Origin: Streptomyces sp. NBC_00376
GTDB taxonomy: Bacteria > Actinomycetota > Actinomycetes > Streptomycetales > Streptomycetaceae
Length of the DNA stretch: 64,000 nt
Assembly: GCF_036077095.1 (NCBI RefSeq)
Contig: NZ_CP107960.1
Coordinates: 6,076,001 to 6,140,000, forward strand
Reading direction: 5' to 3'
Under the pieces are notes generated by a model. That model searched no databases. It was not told the origin of the DNA and was given only the letters and a program-made list of their open reading frames with translations. The position numbers and the translations under genes are program-made. Shown one piece after another: positions 53,230-61,435 of the stretch (within the stretch, counting starts at the first letter, position 1; every line of letters starts with the position of its first letter).

Positions 53230-54060
53230 TCAGCCTCGCTGGATGCCCGTGGTGTCCTGGAGCACGCCGCGACGGCCGTCCTGGGTCTGGGCGATCAGGC
53301 CCGGACCGCGCTGCTCCACCGCGAGGTACCAGGTACCGGGCGCCAGTTCGGCGATCGGTGACGGCGAACCGTCCTCCCCGTACAGCGGGCGGGCCACCGG
53401 CACCGCGAACCAGAACGGGGTGAAGTCACCGGCCGGCGCACCCGCCGCGGGAGCCTGCTGGGCGTTCCCCTGGGGCTGCGGCTCCGGCCGGCCGGGCTGC
53501 GGCTGCGCACCGTAGGGCTGCTGCTGACCCGGCTGGCCGCCGTACGAGGGCTGCTGGGCACCCGGGTAGCCGTATCCCTGGCCGGGCTGCGGCTGGCCGC
53601 CGTACGGCGGCTGCACGGCCTGCGGGCGGGGGGCGCTCACCAGCGGGGCCTTGAGCGCGGGGACCAGCGGGGTGGCGATCGCGCCGCCCGCGAGCGCGAT
53701 CGTGGCCAGCAGGCCGAGGATCATTCCGGCGCCCGCGTCGGGGGCGTCGATGGTCGTCCAGAAGCCCGACCACAGCGCGAAGACACAGAAGGCGGCACCG
53801 AATTGACCGAGGTCGAGACCGACGACCTTGCGGGCCGGCATGGAACGGCCGACAACGACCAGTGCCGCACCGATGATCCCGGCCAGGAAGATGCTCATCA
53901 GCACACTGAGCGAGTCCCAGGCGTTCGGGGAGTTGTAGTTGGAGCAGTTGATGCCCGCGGGGCAGTCGAAGCCGGAGAGGTCGAGGAAAGAGGCGATGAA
54001 CAGCACCACCGCTGCTCCGATCACCACGCCGTCGCCTCGAGTGAGGGAGCGGATATTCAC
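53230..54060 (-). CDS. Four-TM membrane protein with Gln/Pro/Gly-rich segment, DUF5336-like
   Basis: A 276-residue protein. Four transmembrane helices fill the first 130 residues or so (GVVIGAAVVLFIASFLDLSGF, LSVLMSIFLAGIIGAALVVV, FGAAFCVFALWSGFWTTI, GMILGLLATIALAGGAIATPLV) with two Cys in the first outer loop (DCPAGINCSN). A Tyr/Gln/Pro/Gly-rich stretch follows (about 150-225), then a beta-rich C-terminus. Function unknown. GTG 54060 is used because AAGGA precedes it at good spacing; the frame runs on upstream but is not credible. Confidence 0.7.
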   Translation of the reverse strand: MNIRSLTRGDGVVIGAAVVLFIASFLDLSGFDCPAGINCSNYNSPNAWDSLSVLMSIFLAGIIGAALVVVGRSMPARKVVGLDLGQFGAAFCVFALWSGFWTTIDAPDAGAGMILGLLATIALAGGAIATPLVPALKAPLVSAPRPQAVQPPYGGQPQPGQGYGYPGAQQPSYGGQPGQQQPYGAQPQPGRPEPQPQGNAQQAPAAGAPAGDFTPFWFAVPVARPLYGEDGSPSPIAELAPGTWYLAVEQRGPGLIAQTQDGRRGVLQDTTGIQRG

Positions 54061-54252
54061 GTGAAGGTCCTTAGTCGGTCGTCTCGTCGGGGCGGTCGTC
54101 GCTGCCGCCTGTACGGGTACGGCGGGCACAACGTGAAGCTCGGGGGCGGCTCCCCATCGTACGGATGAATCTATCGTCTGCCCGGCCGGGTTGTGCCCCT
54201 GCCCGGCCCTCGGACGCACTTCCCCCCAATATCGCCTCAGAACTATCTCTTG

Positions 54253-55191
54253 CTACCCGTTGAGGTAGCTGCTGATGCCATCGGCGATGCCCTGCGCCGC
54301 CTTCTGGCGCCAGCCTGAACTGGTCAGCAGTGCAGCGTCCTTCGGATCACGCATATTGCCGCATTCGATGAACACTTTGGGCACGGTCGACAAATTAAGT
54401 CCGCCCAGATCCTTTCGGGTGTCCAACCCGCTATTGCCGCCGACGTAATTGGAAGGTGCACTTCCGGTATCGCGGACGAAGAAACCGGCGATCCTGGTTC
54501 CGAGATCGCGTGAGAGCTCGACGATCTTCGAGGTGTCGGCCTTCCCGCCCCGCACCGACGCGGGAAGGATCACATGGAAGCCTCGGTTGCCGACCGCGGA
54601 ACCGTCCGCGTGCACCGAGACCACGGCATCGGCCCGCGCCTCGTTGCCGATCCGGGCCCGCTCATCGACACACGGCCCGTACGCGCGGTCGTTGTCGTAC
54701 GTCAGCACGACCTTCGCGCCCTGTTCCTGGAGGAGGGTGCGCAGCCGGTGCGACACGTCGAGGGTGAACCGGGCCTCCGCGTAACCGGAGTTGGTGGACG
54801 TGCCGGTGGTGTCGCACTCCTTGTGCGTGGTGCCGATGTCCACCTGGCGGTTGATCTCGCCGGTGTGCAGATGGTTGTTGGGGTTGTGCCCGGGGTCGAT
54901 GACGACGGTCTTCCCGGACAGCGGCCCGGTGGCCCCGCCGCCCGTGGGCTTCGATGCCTTCGCGGAGGGTGTGGGGGACGCGGACGTCTTCTCCTTCTCC
55001 GGCGCCGGAGCGCTCTTCGACGGCGGCGGGGCCGAGGTACCGCCACCGCCCTGCCGGGGCTCGGCCCGTGTCCCGCCGACGTCGCCCGCACCGCAGCCCG
55101 CGGCGGTCAGGCACACGGCGACGAGCGCGGTGGCGGCGAGCAGGGACCGGCGGCGCCGGGTGGGGGGAACACTCTCGTCGTACGGCACCAC
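54253..55191 (-). CDS. N-acetylmuramoyl-L-alanine amidase, lipoprotein (Amidase_3)
   Basis: A 312-residue lipoprotein. Signal with lipobox VCLTAAGC (Cys about 33), a Pro/Ser/Lys-rich linker (about 45-90), then an Amidase_3 catalytic domain: VVIDPGHNPNN (zinc His), ARIGNEARADAVVSVHADGS (second His) and VPKVFIECGNMRDPKDA with catalytic Glu. It cuts the amide bond between MurNAc and the stem peptide at the outer membrane face. The 3' half has less GC-rich codons than the 5' half. It is leftward, 33 bases from the neighbouring methyltransferase. Confidence 0.87.
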   Translation of the reverse strand: MVPYDESVPPTRRRRSLLAATALVAVCLTAAGCGAGDVGGTRAEPRQGGGGTSAPPPSKSAPAPEKEKTSASPTPSAKASKPTGGGATGPLSGKTVVIDPGHNPNNHLHTGEINRQVDIGTTHKECDTTGTSTNSGYAEARFTLDVSHRLRTLLQEQGAKVVLTYDNDRAYGPCVDERARIGNEARADAVVSVHADGSAVGNRGFHVILPASVRGGKADTSKIVELSRDLGTRIAGFFVRDTGSAPSNYVGGNSGLDTRKDLGGLNLSTVPKVFIECGNMRDPKDAALLTSSGWRQKAAQGIADGISSYLNG

Positions 55192-55223
55192 GCGATGCTA
55201 TCCGGGCACCCCGGCGGCTGCCC

Positions 55224-55880
55224 TCAGATGCCGGTTCCGGTACGCCGCAGCACCCGCAGCGAATCCGTCACGGACACCTCGGTGAACGCGCCGGACTCCA
55301 GCGCCCGCAGGTAGACGCGGTACGGGGCCTGGCCGCCGTGCGCGGGATCCGGGAACACATCGTGGATCACCAGCAGCCCGCCCTCGGCGACATGCGGCGC
55401 CCAGCCCTCGTAGTCGCCGTTCGCGTGCTCGTCGGTGTGGCCGCCGTCGATGAAGACGAACCCGAGCTTCCCGCCCCAGACCGCCGCGACCTGCGGGGAC
55501 CGTCCGACCAGCGCCACGACGTGGTCCTCCAGACCTGCCGCGTGCAGGGTCCGGCGGAAGGTCGGCAGCGTGTCCATCCGCCCGACCTCCGGGTCCACCA
55601 CGGTCGGGTCGTGGTACTCCCAGCCCGGCTGCTGCTCCTCGCTGCCCCGGTGGTGGTCGACGGTGAGGGCCGTCACACCGGCCGCCCGCGCCGCGTCGGC
55701 GAGCAGGATCGTGGAGCGCCCGCAGTACGTACCGACCTCCAGGACGGGCAGCCCCAGCGCGGCGGCCTCGGTGGCGGCCGCGTACAGCGCGAGCCCCTCG
55801 CCCACCGGCATGAAGCCCTTGGCGGCCTGGAAGGCGGCGAGAATCTCGGGCGACGGCTCGACGACGGACTCGGCGGGCAC
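55224..55880 (-). CDS. Class I SAM-dependent methyltransferase (Methyltransf_24-like)
   Basis: A 218-residue methyltransferase. Motif I is PVLEVGTYCGRSTILLADAARAAG; acidic residue in ALTVDHHRGS; GFVFIDGGHTDEHANGDYEGWAPHVAEGGLLVIHDVFPD carries the metal-binding type Asp-His cluster found in CmcI and O-methyltransferase relatives. Substrate unknown. GTG 55880 has AGGAGGA 5 bases upstream. It stands in front of the amidase gene on the same strand and may share a transcript with it. Confidence 0.82.
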   Translation of the reverse strand: MPAESVVEPSPEILAAFQAAKGFMPVGEGLALYAAATEAAALGLPVLEVGTYCGRSTILLADAARAAGVTALTVDHHRGSEEQQPGWEYHDPTVVDPEVGRMDTLPTFRRTLHAAGLEDHVVALVGRSPQVAAVWGGKLGFVFIDGGHTDEHANGDYEGWAPHVAEGGLLVIHDVFPDPAHGGQAPYRVYLRALESGAFTEVSVTDSLRVLRRTGTGI

Positions 55881-55940
55881 GGGTTCCTCCTGGTGGGGAC
55901 GGTGGCGAGGGGTACGTGTTTCGACGGCGCCCCATCGTGC

Positions 55941-55977
55941 CGTACGCCCCCGCCGATGGTGTCGGCGGGGGCGTACG
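55941..55977 (-). terminator. Terminator after the M20 peptidase operon
   Basis: A 16-bp perfect stem (55941-55956 with 55962-55977) closes on a TGGTG loop, 43 bases past the stop of the leftward M20 gene. Confidence 0.8.
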
Positions 55978-56019
55978 AGGGGTGAGCCCGGGTCAGGGCG
56001 GTTCGGTCGGGTCGTGAGG

Positions 56020-57348
56020 TCAGCAGCTCTGCCAGAGGCGGGTCATGACGCGGACGCCGAAGCGCAGGCCCTCCAGCGGGACGCGCTCGTCCACGCCGTG
56101 GAAGAGGCGGCCGTAGTCCAGGTCGTGCGGGAGCTTGAGGCCCTTGAAGCCGAAGCAGCGGATGCCGAGGTGGGTGAAGGCCTTGGCGTCGGTGCCGCCC
56201 GGGTTGCAGTACGGGACGGGGTGGCCGTCCGGGTCCTCGGCACGCACGGCCTCGCACATGGCATCGACCAGCGGGCCGTCGAACGTCGTCTCCAGCGCGA
56301 TGTCGTGGTTGACCCACTCCCGGGTGACCGAGGGGAGCAGCAGCTTGTCGATGGTGTCGATCAGCTCCTGCTCGTGGCCGGGGAGGAAGCGGCCGTCCAC
56401 CCGGGCGGTCGCCTTTCCGGGGATGACGTTGGTCTGGTAACCGGCGTTGAACATGGTGGGGTTCGCGGAGTTGCGGAGCACCACCTGCATGAAGTCGGAG
56501 ACCGGGCCCAGCTTCGCGAGGCTGCCCTCGATGTCGTCCTCGTCGAACTCGACGCCGTAGAGGCGGGCCGCCTCCTCCAGCAGGGCGCGGACCGGCTCGA
56601 TCAGCCGGATCGGGAAGGTCTCGCGGCCGATCCGGGTGAGCGACTCGGCGAGGTCGGTGACCGCGTTCTCGTCGTTGGGGGAGGAGCCGTGGCCGGCCCG
56701 GCCGGTGGCGGTGAGCTCCATCCAGGCCATGCCGCGCTGGGCGTTCTCGATCGGGTAGAGGCGGCGGGTGTCGTCGATGGCGAAGGAGAAGCCGCCGCCC
56801 TCGCCGATCGCCTCGGTGACCCCGGCGAACAGCTCCGGGCGGTGCTCGACCAGCCAGTGGGCGCCGAACTTGCCGCCCGCCTCCTCGTCGGCGAGGAAGG
56901 CGAGGACCAGATCGCGCGACGGCCTGGTGCCGGTGCGGGCGAAGTGGCGGGCGGTGGCCAGCATGACGGCCACCGTGTCCTTCATGTCGATCGCGCCGCG
57001 GCCCCACAGGTAGCCGTCGCGGATCTCGCCGGAGAACGGCGGGACCTGCCACTCGGAGGCGTCGGCCGGGACGACGTCCAGGTGGCCGTGGACCAGGAGG
57101 GCACCACGCTCGGGGTCGGCGCCCGCGATCCGGGCGATGACACTGGCGCGGCCCGGGGCGGACTCGACCAGCTCGGACTCGATGCCCACCTCGGCGAGGC
57201 GGCCCACCACCCAGTCGGCGCTCGCGCGCTCGTTGCTGGTGGGGTTGGAGGTGTCGAACCTGATCAGTTCGGCGCAGAGTTCGACGGCCTCGTCCTGGGC
57301 CTGGTCGGAGGCCGGGACGAAGGGGACGGAAAAACCGGCGGTGGTCAT
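56020..57348 (-). CDS. M20 family metallo-hydrolase (ArgE/DapE/ACY1-like)
   Basis: A 442-residue dizinc peptidase. LVHGHLDVVPAD (first metal His-x-Asp), GRGAIDMKDTVAVML (bridging Asp), LADEEAGGKFGAHWL (catalytic Glu and metal Glu) and the final His in RLFHGVDERVPLEGL are all present, as is the dimerisation lid (about 190-310). It hydrolyses an amide or N-acyl/carbamoyl bond; the substrate is open. Its ATG overlaps the permease stop by ATGA, so the M20, NCS1 and DUF1177 genes form one operon. Confidence 0.85.
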   Translation of the reverse strand: MTTAGFSVPFVPASDQAQDEAVELCAELIRFDTSNPTSNERASADWVVGRLAEVGIESELVESAPGRASVIARIAGADPERGALLVHGHLDVVPADASEWQVPPFSGEIRDGYLWGRGAIDMKDTVAVMLATARHFARTGTRPSRDLVLAFLADEEAGGKFGAHWLVEHRPELFAGVTEAIGEGGGFSFAIDDTRRLYPIENAQRGMAWMELTATGRAGHGSSPNDENAVTDLAESLTRIGRETFPIRLIEPVRALLEEAARLYGVEFDEDDIEGSLAKLGPVSDFMQVVLRNSANPTMFNAGYQTNVIPGKATARVDGRFLPGHEQELIDTIDKLLLPSVTREWVNHDIALETTFDGPLVDAMCEAVRAEDPDGHPVPYCNPGGTDAKAFTHLGIRCFGFKGLKLPHDLDYGRLFHGVDERVPLEGLRFGVRVMTRLWQSC

Positions 57349-58736
57349 GCTGCTCCCACGGGGGTTGTCGCGCGGGCGGCGGGGGCGGCGGTGTCGTCCT
57401 CGTCGTCCAGGGTGGAGGTGCCGTACGGCTTCACCCAGCCCAGCAGGCCGAGGGCGCTGTACAGGATGAAGGCGGTGGCCAGGGAGTTCAGGGCCGGGAT
57501 GCCGCCGTCGTAGAACTTGCCGACGCAGAACGCCGCGATCCAGATGACGATGGACATCGGGACCCAGGTCGGCGAGGTCTTCGGCAGGGTCTCGGACTCG
57601 CGGGTCTCGTCCAGCGGCTTGCGCATCTTCTTCACGACCCAGTACTCGGCCACGATGATGCCGCCGATCGGCGGGATCGCGACGCCGAGGATGGAGAGGA
57701 ACTCGGTGAAGTGGGTCATGATCCCGACCGCGGACAGGACCGTGCCCGCGATGCCGAGGACGATCGTGACCGCGCCGCGGTGGATCCGCTTGCCGAAGAC
57801 GACCTGGAAGAAGTTGACGACGCCGAGCGAGGAGCCGTACAGGTTCCAGTCGTTGATCTTGGCGGTGGACATCAGGACCACGATGACGCCGAAGGCGCCG
57901 GAGGTGGAGAGCACGATGTGCGAGACCTCGTTGCTCTTGACCAGGTGCCCCAGGAGCACGCCGGTCAGGCCGACGATGTACTCGGAGAGGATCATCGACG
58001 AGGCGCTCTGCAGGAAGACGTGCGAGCCCTTGCGGTTGTACCGGGTCATCTCCGGGGACACGATCGCGCCGGTCATGTAGCCGCCCGCGATGGCGGTGGC
58101 GGCGACGGCGAGCGGGATCGTCTGGCCGGGCGGCGGCGAGTGGATCAGCTCGCTGAGCGAGTGGTCCTTCAGCGTCGAGATGATCGACCAGGCGACCATC
58201 GCGAAGAACAGCGGCGTCACGATCTTGGCGAAGACGGCCATGTACTTGAAGCCGAAGATCACCAGCGCGGTGATGGCGATGCCCGCCAGCACGCACCACA
58301 TCCAGGACGGGCCGCCGACCAGCGCCGAGACGCTGTTGCCGAAGATCGTGTTCTGGACGCCGAACCAGCCGACCAGGCTGACCGCGATGACGAAGCTGAC
58401 CAGCGCCGAGCCGTTGCGGCCGAAGCCGACCCAGCGGGTCAGCATCGGGGTCGCCAGGCCCTCGCGCATACCGGCCAGGCCGATCGCGAAGATCACGATC
58501 TCCAGGATCACCGCGCCGAGCGTGAAGGCGAGGAAGGCGTCCCCGAAAGTCATGCCGACACCGATGGTGGCGCCGAGGGTGAACTGCGAGATCGAGCCGG
58601 ACTGGGCGAGCCACTGGAGCAGCATCGACCAGAAGCCGAACCGCTTGTCGCGCGGCACACGGGAGAGCGCGTAGTCGTCGCTGCCGATGTTCTTGGCCTC
58701 GGGGGCCACGGCCTCGGCCTGCGGGGTGGCTGCCAT
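57345..58736 (-). CDS. NCS1 family purine/cytosine/hydantoin permease
   Basis: A 463-residue transporter with about 12 hydrophobic segments. LLQWLAQSGSISQFTLGATIGVGMTF, NTIFGNSVSALVG and GGYMTGAIVSPEMTRYNRKGSHVF match nucleobase:cation symporter-1 proteins. It would import a nucleobase or hydantoin-like ring with Na+ or H+. It starts one base from the DUF1177 stop (TGATG overlap) and is followed by the M20 hydrolase. Confidence 0.87.
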   Translation of the reverse strand: MAATPQAEAVAPEAKNIGSDDYALSRVPRDKRFGFWSMLLQWLAQSGSISQFTLGATIGVGMTFGDAFLAFTLGAVILEIVIFAIGLAGMREGLATPMLTRWVGFGRNGSALVSFVIAVSLVGWFGVQNTIFGNSVSALVGGPSWMWCVLAGIAITALVIFGFKYMAVFAKIVTPLFFAMVAWSIISTLKDHSLSELIHSPPPGQTIPLAVAATAIAGGYMTGAIVSPEMTRYNRKGSHVFLQSASSMILSEYIVGLTGVLLGHLVKSNEVSHIVLSTSGAFGVIVVLMSTAKINDWNLYGSSLGVVNFFQVVFGKRIHRGAVTIVLGIAGTVLSAVGIMTHFTEFLSILGVAIPPIGGIIVAEYWVVKKMRKPLDETRESETLPKTSPTWVPMSIVIWIAAFCVGKFYDGGIPALNSLATAFILYSALGLLGWVKPYGTSTLDDEDDTAAPAARATTPVGAA

Positions 58737-59689
58737 CAGGACTCCTGGGGTGTACGGCCGAAGGTCTGCAGGTGCGTCAGTGACCCGTAGCGGCTGACGA
58801 GGTTGTCGAACTCCACCGCGTCGTGGAAGTCCAGTTGACCGCCGCCGAAGGCCTTGGCGACCTCCACGGCGTAGCGGGCGGCGGATGCGATGTCCGTCTC
58901 GTGGCTCGCGCCCGTACCGCAGCCGGGCACCGCGGCGGCCGAGGTGATGGCCAGGCCGACGACCGGGGCGGCCGTCGCGGTGGAGGGCTGCAGGATCGAA
59001 TTGATGTGGTGTGCCCCATTACCGTACGGGGTGATGTCCTGCGTGGTCACGGGGTACGTGACCAACGGCTCACCGGTCACCACGGCCAGCAGCTCGCCGA
59101 GCTGCTCGCTGACCCGGAGCACCCAGCCCTCCTTGACGGTGGGCGACAGGGCGAGGCCCTTGTGGTTGATGATCCGGTTGCCCTTGGTGGTGTCGATGGA
59201 GAGCACGGCCTCCATCTCGCCGGTCACCTCGTGGCGGTTCATGGTGGCGATGTCCACGGGCGAGCCCATGAACGGCACCGGGTCGTGCGGCTCGGTCGGC
59301 GCGTCCGGGCAGATGTGGGTGGCGACGATCACGTCGCCGGGCAGCACATCGCCGCGGCGGCGCATGTCGAGCAGCTTGGCGGCGGTGGCGATCGCCGAGG
59401 CGGCGCCGTCGGCGTCGGAGACCAGACCGGTCACCTCGGGCCGGGCGCCGATGCCGCCGAGCCGGCCCACCACGCCCAGCGTGCGGGCGCTGCCACCGGA
59501 CGTACGTCCGTGCGAGCCCGGGATGCGGACCATCACGAAGTCCGTAGAGCCCTGCTCGCCGGCGACCGTGGTGACCTGTGCGGACGAGCCCTCGGTCCCG
59601 CTCACGGAGTCGAGGTACTCGACGACCGTCTTGCCATTGACCTGGGGATCGTCCAGAAGATCGACGATGTCCAGCACGTACTTCAACAT
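58736..59689 (-). CDS. DUF1177 domain protein
   Basis: A 317-residue cytoplasmic protein filling the whole DUF1177 family. Conserved segments are MLKYVLDIVDLLDDPQVNG, GDVIVATHICPDAPTEPHDPVPFMGSPVDIATMN and NRIINHKGLALSPTVKEGWVLRVSEQLG. His-Asp-Pro clusters could bind metal. The function of the family is not known to me. First gene of the operon with the NCS1 permease and M20 hydrolase; ATG 59689 has AAAGG upstream. Confidence 0.88.
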   Translation of the reverse strand: MLKYVLDIVDLLDDPQVNGKTVVEYLDSVSGTEGSSAQVTTVAGEQGSTDFVMVRIPGSHGRTSGGSARTLGVVGRLGGIGARPEVTGLVSDADGAASAIATAAKLLDMRRRGDVLPGDVIVATHICPDAPTEPHDPVPFMGSPVDIATMNRHEVTGEMEAVLSIDTTKGNRIINHKGLALSPTVKEGWVLRVSEQLGELLAVVTGEPLVTYPVTTQDITPYGNGAHHINSILQPSTATAAPVVGLAITSAAAVPGCGTGASHETDIASAARYAVEVAKAFGGGQLDFHDAVEFDNLVSRYGSLTHLQTFGRTPQES

Positions 59690-59791
59690 GGGGGGCCTTT
59701 CTCGCTCATCCGGGCACCCGGGCCGGCGCTGGGGCCTGTCCGGCGGGGGAAGCGCGGGGCGGGGTGCTGAGGCCACATTCGGGATCGGATA

Positions 59792-59830
59792 GCGTTGAAC
59801 GCAACTGTTTCCCGTTATTTGCAATTCAGG
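59792..59830. promoter_or_regulatory. Possible IclR-type operator between the DUF1177 operon and its regulator
   Basis: The AT-rich stretch GCGTTGAACGCAAC followed by TTTCCCGTTATTTGCAATTC contains two TTGC/GCAA-type inverted half-sites (GTTG-AACG-CAAC, and TTTGCAA), the general form of IclR-family sites. It is centred about 20-50 bases upstream of the regulator start. Confidence 0.35.
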
Positions 59831-59843
59831 TCTGAATGGTGAG

Positions 59844-60677
59844 ATGACGATGGCGGACTTCGATCTGGACCGGCGCACCCCCGCCGGAGCCCTGCAAACC
59901 GTCGACCGGGCGCTTCTGGTGCTGCTCGCCTTCGAGCGGACCCGGCCCGACTGGGGGGTCACCGAGGTCGCCGAGGAGTTCGGCTGGGACACCTCGGTGG
60001 CCCAGCGGCTGCTCGCCACCCTCGCCGGGCGCGGCTTCCTGGTCTCCGACCCGGTCACCCGCCGCTACCGCATCGGCCCCGCCGTGCTGCGCCTGGGCAG
60101 GCTCTGGGAGCGCTCCGGATCGCTGGAGCTGCTGGCCGGGCCGGTCCTGGAGGAGCTGCGCCGGGTCACCGGCGACACCGTGCTCTTCTGCCTGCCGGAC
60201 AGCTTCCACATGCGGTGCGTCGCCGCCGAGGAGGGGGAGGCCGGGCCGCTGCGGTACTACCCGCTGGTCGGCGAGCTCTACCCGGCGCACGCCGGGGCGA
60301 CCAGCAAGTCGTACTACGCGTACCTCCCCGACGAGCAGCGCCACCGGCTCTTCCGGGGCCGCCCGATGGCCCGCTTCACCGACCGGACGGTCACCGACCC
60401 GGACCGGCTGGAGGAGGAGTTCCTCAAGATCCGCGCCCAGGGGTACGCGTGGACGGTCGGCGAGTACGACACCGGCATCGCGACCGTCGCCGTACCGGTC
60501 TTCCTGGGGCGCGAACCGTACGGCAGCCTCAGCCTCGGCGGCGCCTCGGAGCTCTTCCGGGACGCGCCGGACGACCGGCTCGACGCACTGCGCCACGCGG
60601 CCCAGCTGCTGGAGCGGCGGCTCACCCACCCTCCGCAGCGCCCGAAGCCCCGCACCCGTCGCCCCCGTACCGCCTGA
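59844..60677 (+). CDS. IclR family transcriptional regulator
   Basis: A 277-residue regulator. The N-terminal winged helix (ALQTVDRALLVLLAFERTRPDWGVTEVAEEFGWDTSVAQRLLATLAGRGFL) is followed by an effector domain (GATSKSYYAYLPDEQRHRLF, EYDTGIATVAVPVFLGREPYGSLSLGG). IclR proteins act as tetramers or dimers that repress or activate a neighbouring catabolic operon. Here that would be the divergent DUF1177, NCS1 and M20 genes and perhaps the pepE gene downstream. The basic tail KPRTRRPRTA is unusual. ATG 59844. Confidence 0.86.
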   Translation: MTMADFDLDRRTPAGALQTVDRALLVLLAFERTRPDWGVTEVAEEFGWDTSVAQRLLATLAGRGFLVSDPVTRRYRIGPAVLRLGRLWERSGSLELLAGPVLEELRRVTGDTVLFCLPDSFHMRCVAAEEGEAGPLRYYPLVGELYPAHAGATSKSYYAYLPDEQRHRLFRGRPMARFTDRTVTDPDRLEEEFLKIRAQGYAWTVGEYDTGIATVAVPVFLGREPYGSLSLGGASELFRDAPDDRLDALRHAAQLLERRLTHPPQRPKPRTRRPRTA

Positions 60678-60706
60678 TGATCCGGAAGAGAACCAAGAGG
60701 AACCCC

Positions 60707-61435
60707 ATGAATCTGCTGCTGCTCTCCAACTCCACCCAGCACGGCCGCGGTTATCTGGAACACGCCATCGACACCGTCACCGGCTTCCTGCCCGCAGGCG
60801 CCCGGCTGGCCTTCGTCCCCTACGCGCTCGCCGACTACACCGCCTACACCGCACGCGTCCGCGAGGCCCTCGAACCCCACGGCATCACCGTCCGCGGGGT
60901 CCACGAGAACGCCGACCCGGTCGCCGAACTCGCCGCGTCCGACGCCGTGTTCATCGGCGGCGGCAACTCCTTCCGGCTGCTGAGCGCCCTGTACCGGACC
61001 GGTCTGCGGGACGCCGTGACCGAGGCGGTACGCAACGGACTGCCGTACATGGGGGCCAGCGCCGGGACGAACATGGCAGCGCCCACCCTGCGCACCACCA
61101 ACGACATGCCCATCGTGCAGCCGCCGTCCTTCGAGACGCTCGGCCTCGTCCCGTTCCAGATCAACCCGCACTACCTGGACCCGGACCCGGCCAGCACCCA
61201 CAAGGGCGAGACCCGCGAGGAGCGGCTCACCGAATTCCTGGAGGAGAACGACGTACCGGTGCTCGGCCTGCGCGAGGGATCGTGGCTGCGGGTCGACGGG
61301 CGCCAGGCGCGGGTGCAGGGCGCCCGCCCCGCCCGGCTGTTCACCCGCGGCGCGCAGCCGCAGGAGCTCCCGGCGGGGTCGGACGTCTCTCATCTGCTCA
61401 CGACGACACCGCGGTTCGACGCTCCGGTGCGCTGA
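60707..61435 (+). CDS. pepE: Dipeptidase E (peptidase S51)
   Basis: A 242-residue cytoplasmic peptidase. VFIGGGNSFRLLSAL, the nucleophile Ser in YMGASAGTNMAAP, and FQINPHYLDPDP with a His correspond to the S51 Ser-His-Glu triad. It splits alpha-aspartyl dipeptides (Asp-X). It is 29 bases after the IclR gene on the same strand, with AAGAGG 6 bases upstream of ATG 60707. Its last 38 bases overlap the 3' end of the convergent exporter gene. Confidence 0.88.
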   Translation: MNLLLLSNSTQHGRGYLEHAIDTVTGFLPAGARLAFVPYALADYTAYTARVREALEPHGITVRGVHENADPVAELAASDAVFIGGGNSFRLLSALYRTGLRDAVTEAVRNGLPYMGASAGTNMAAPTLRTTNDMPIVQPPSFETLGLVPFQINPHYLDPDPASTHKGETREERLTEFLEENDVPVLGLREGSWLRVDGRQARVQGARPARLFTRGAQPQELPAGSDVSHLLTTTPRFDAPVR

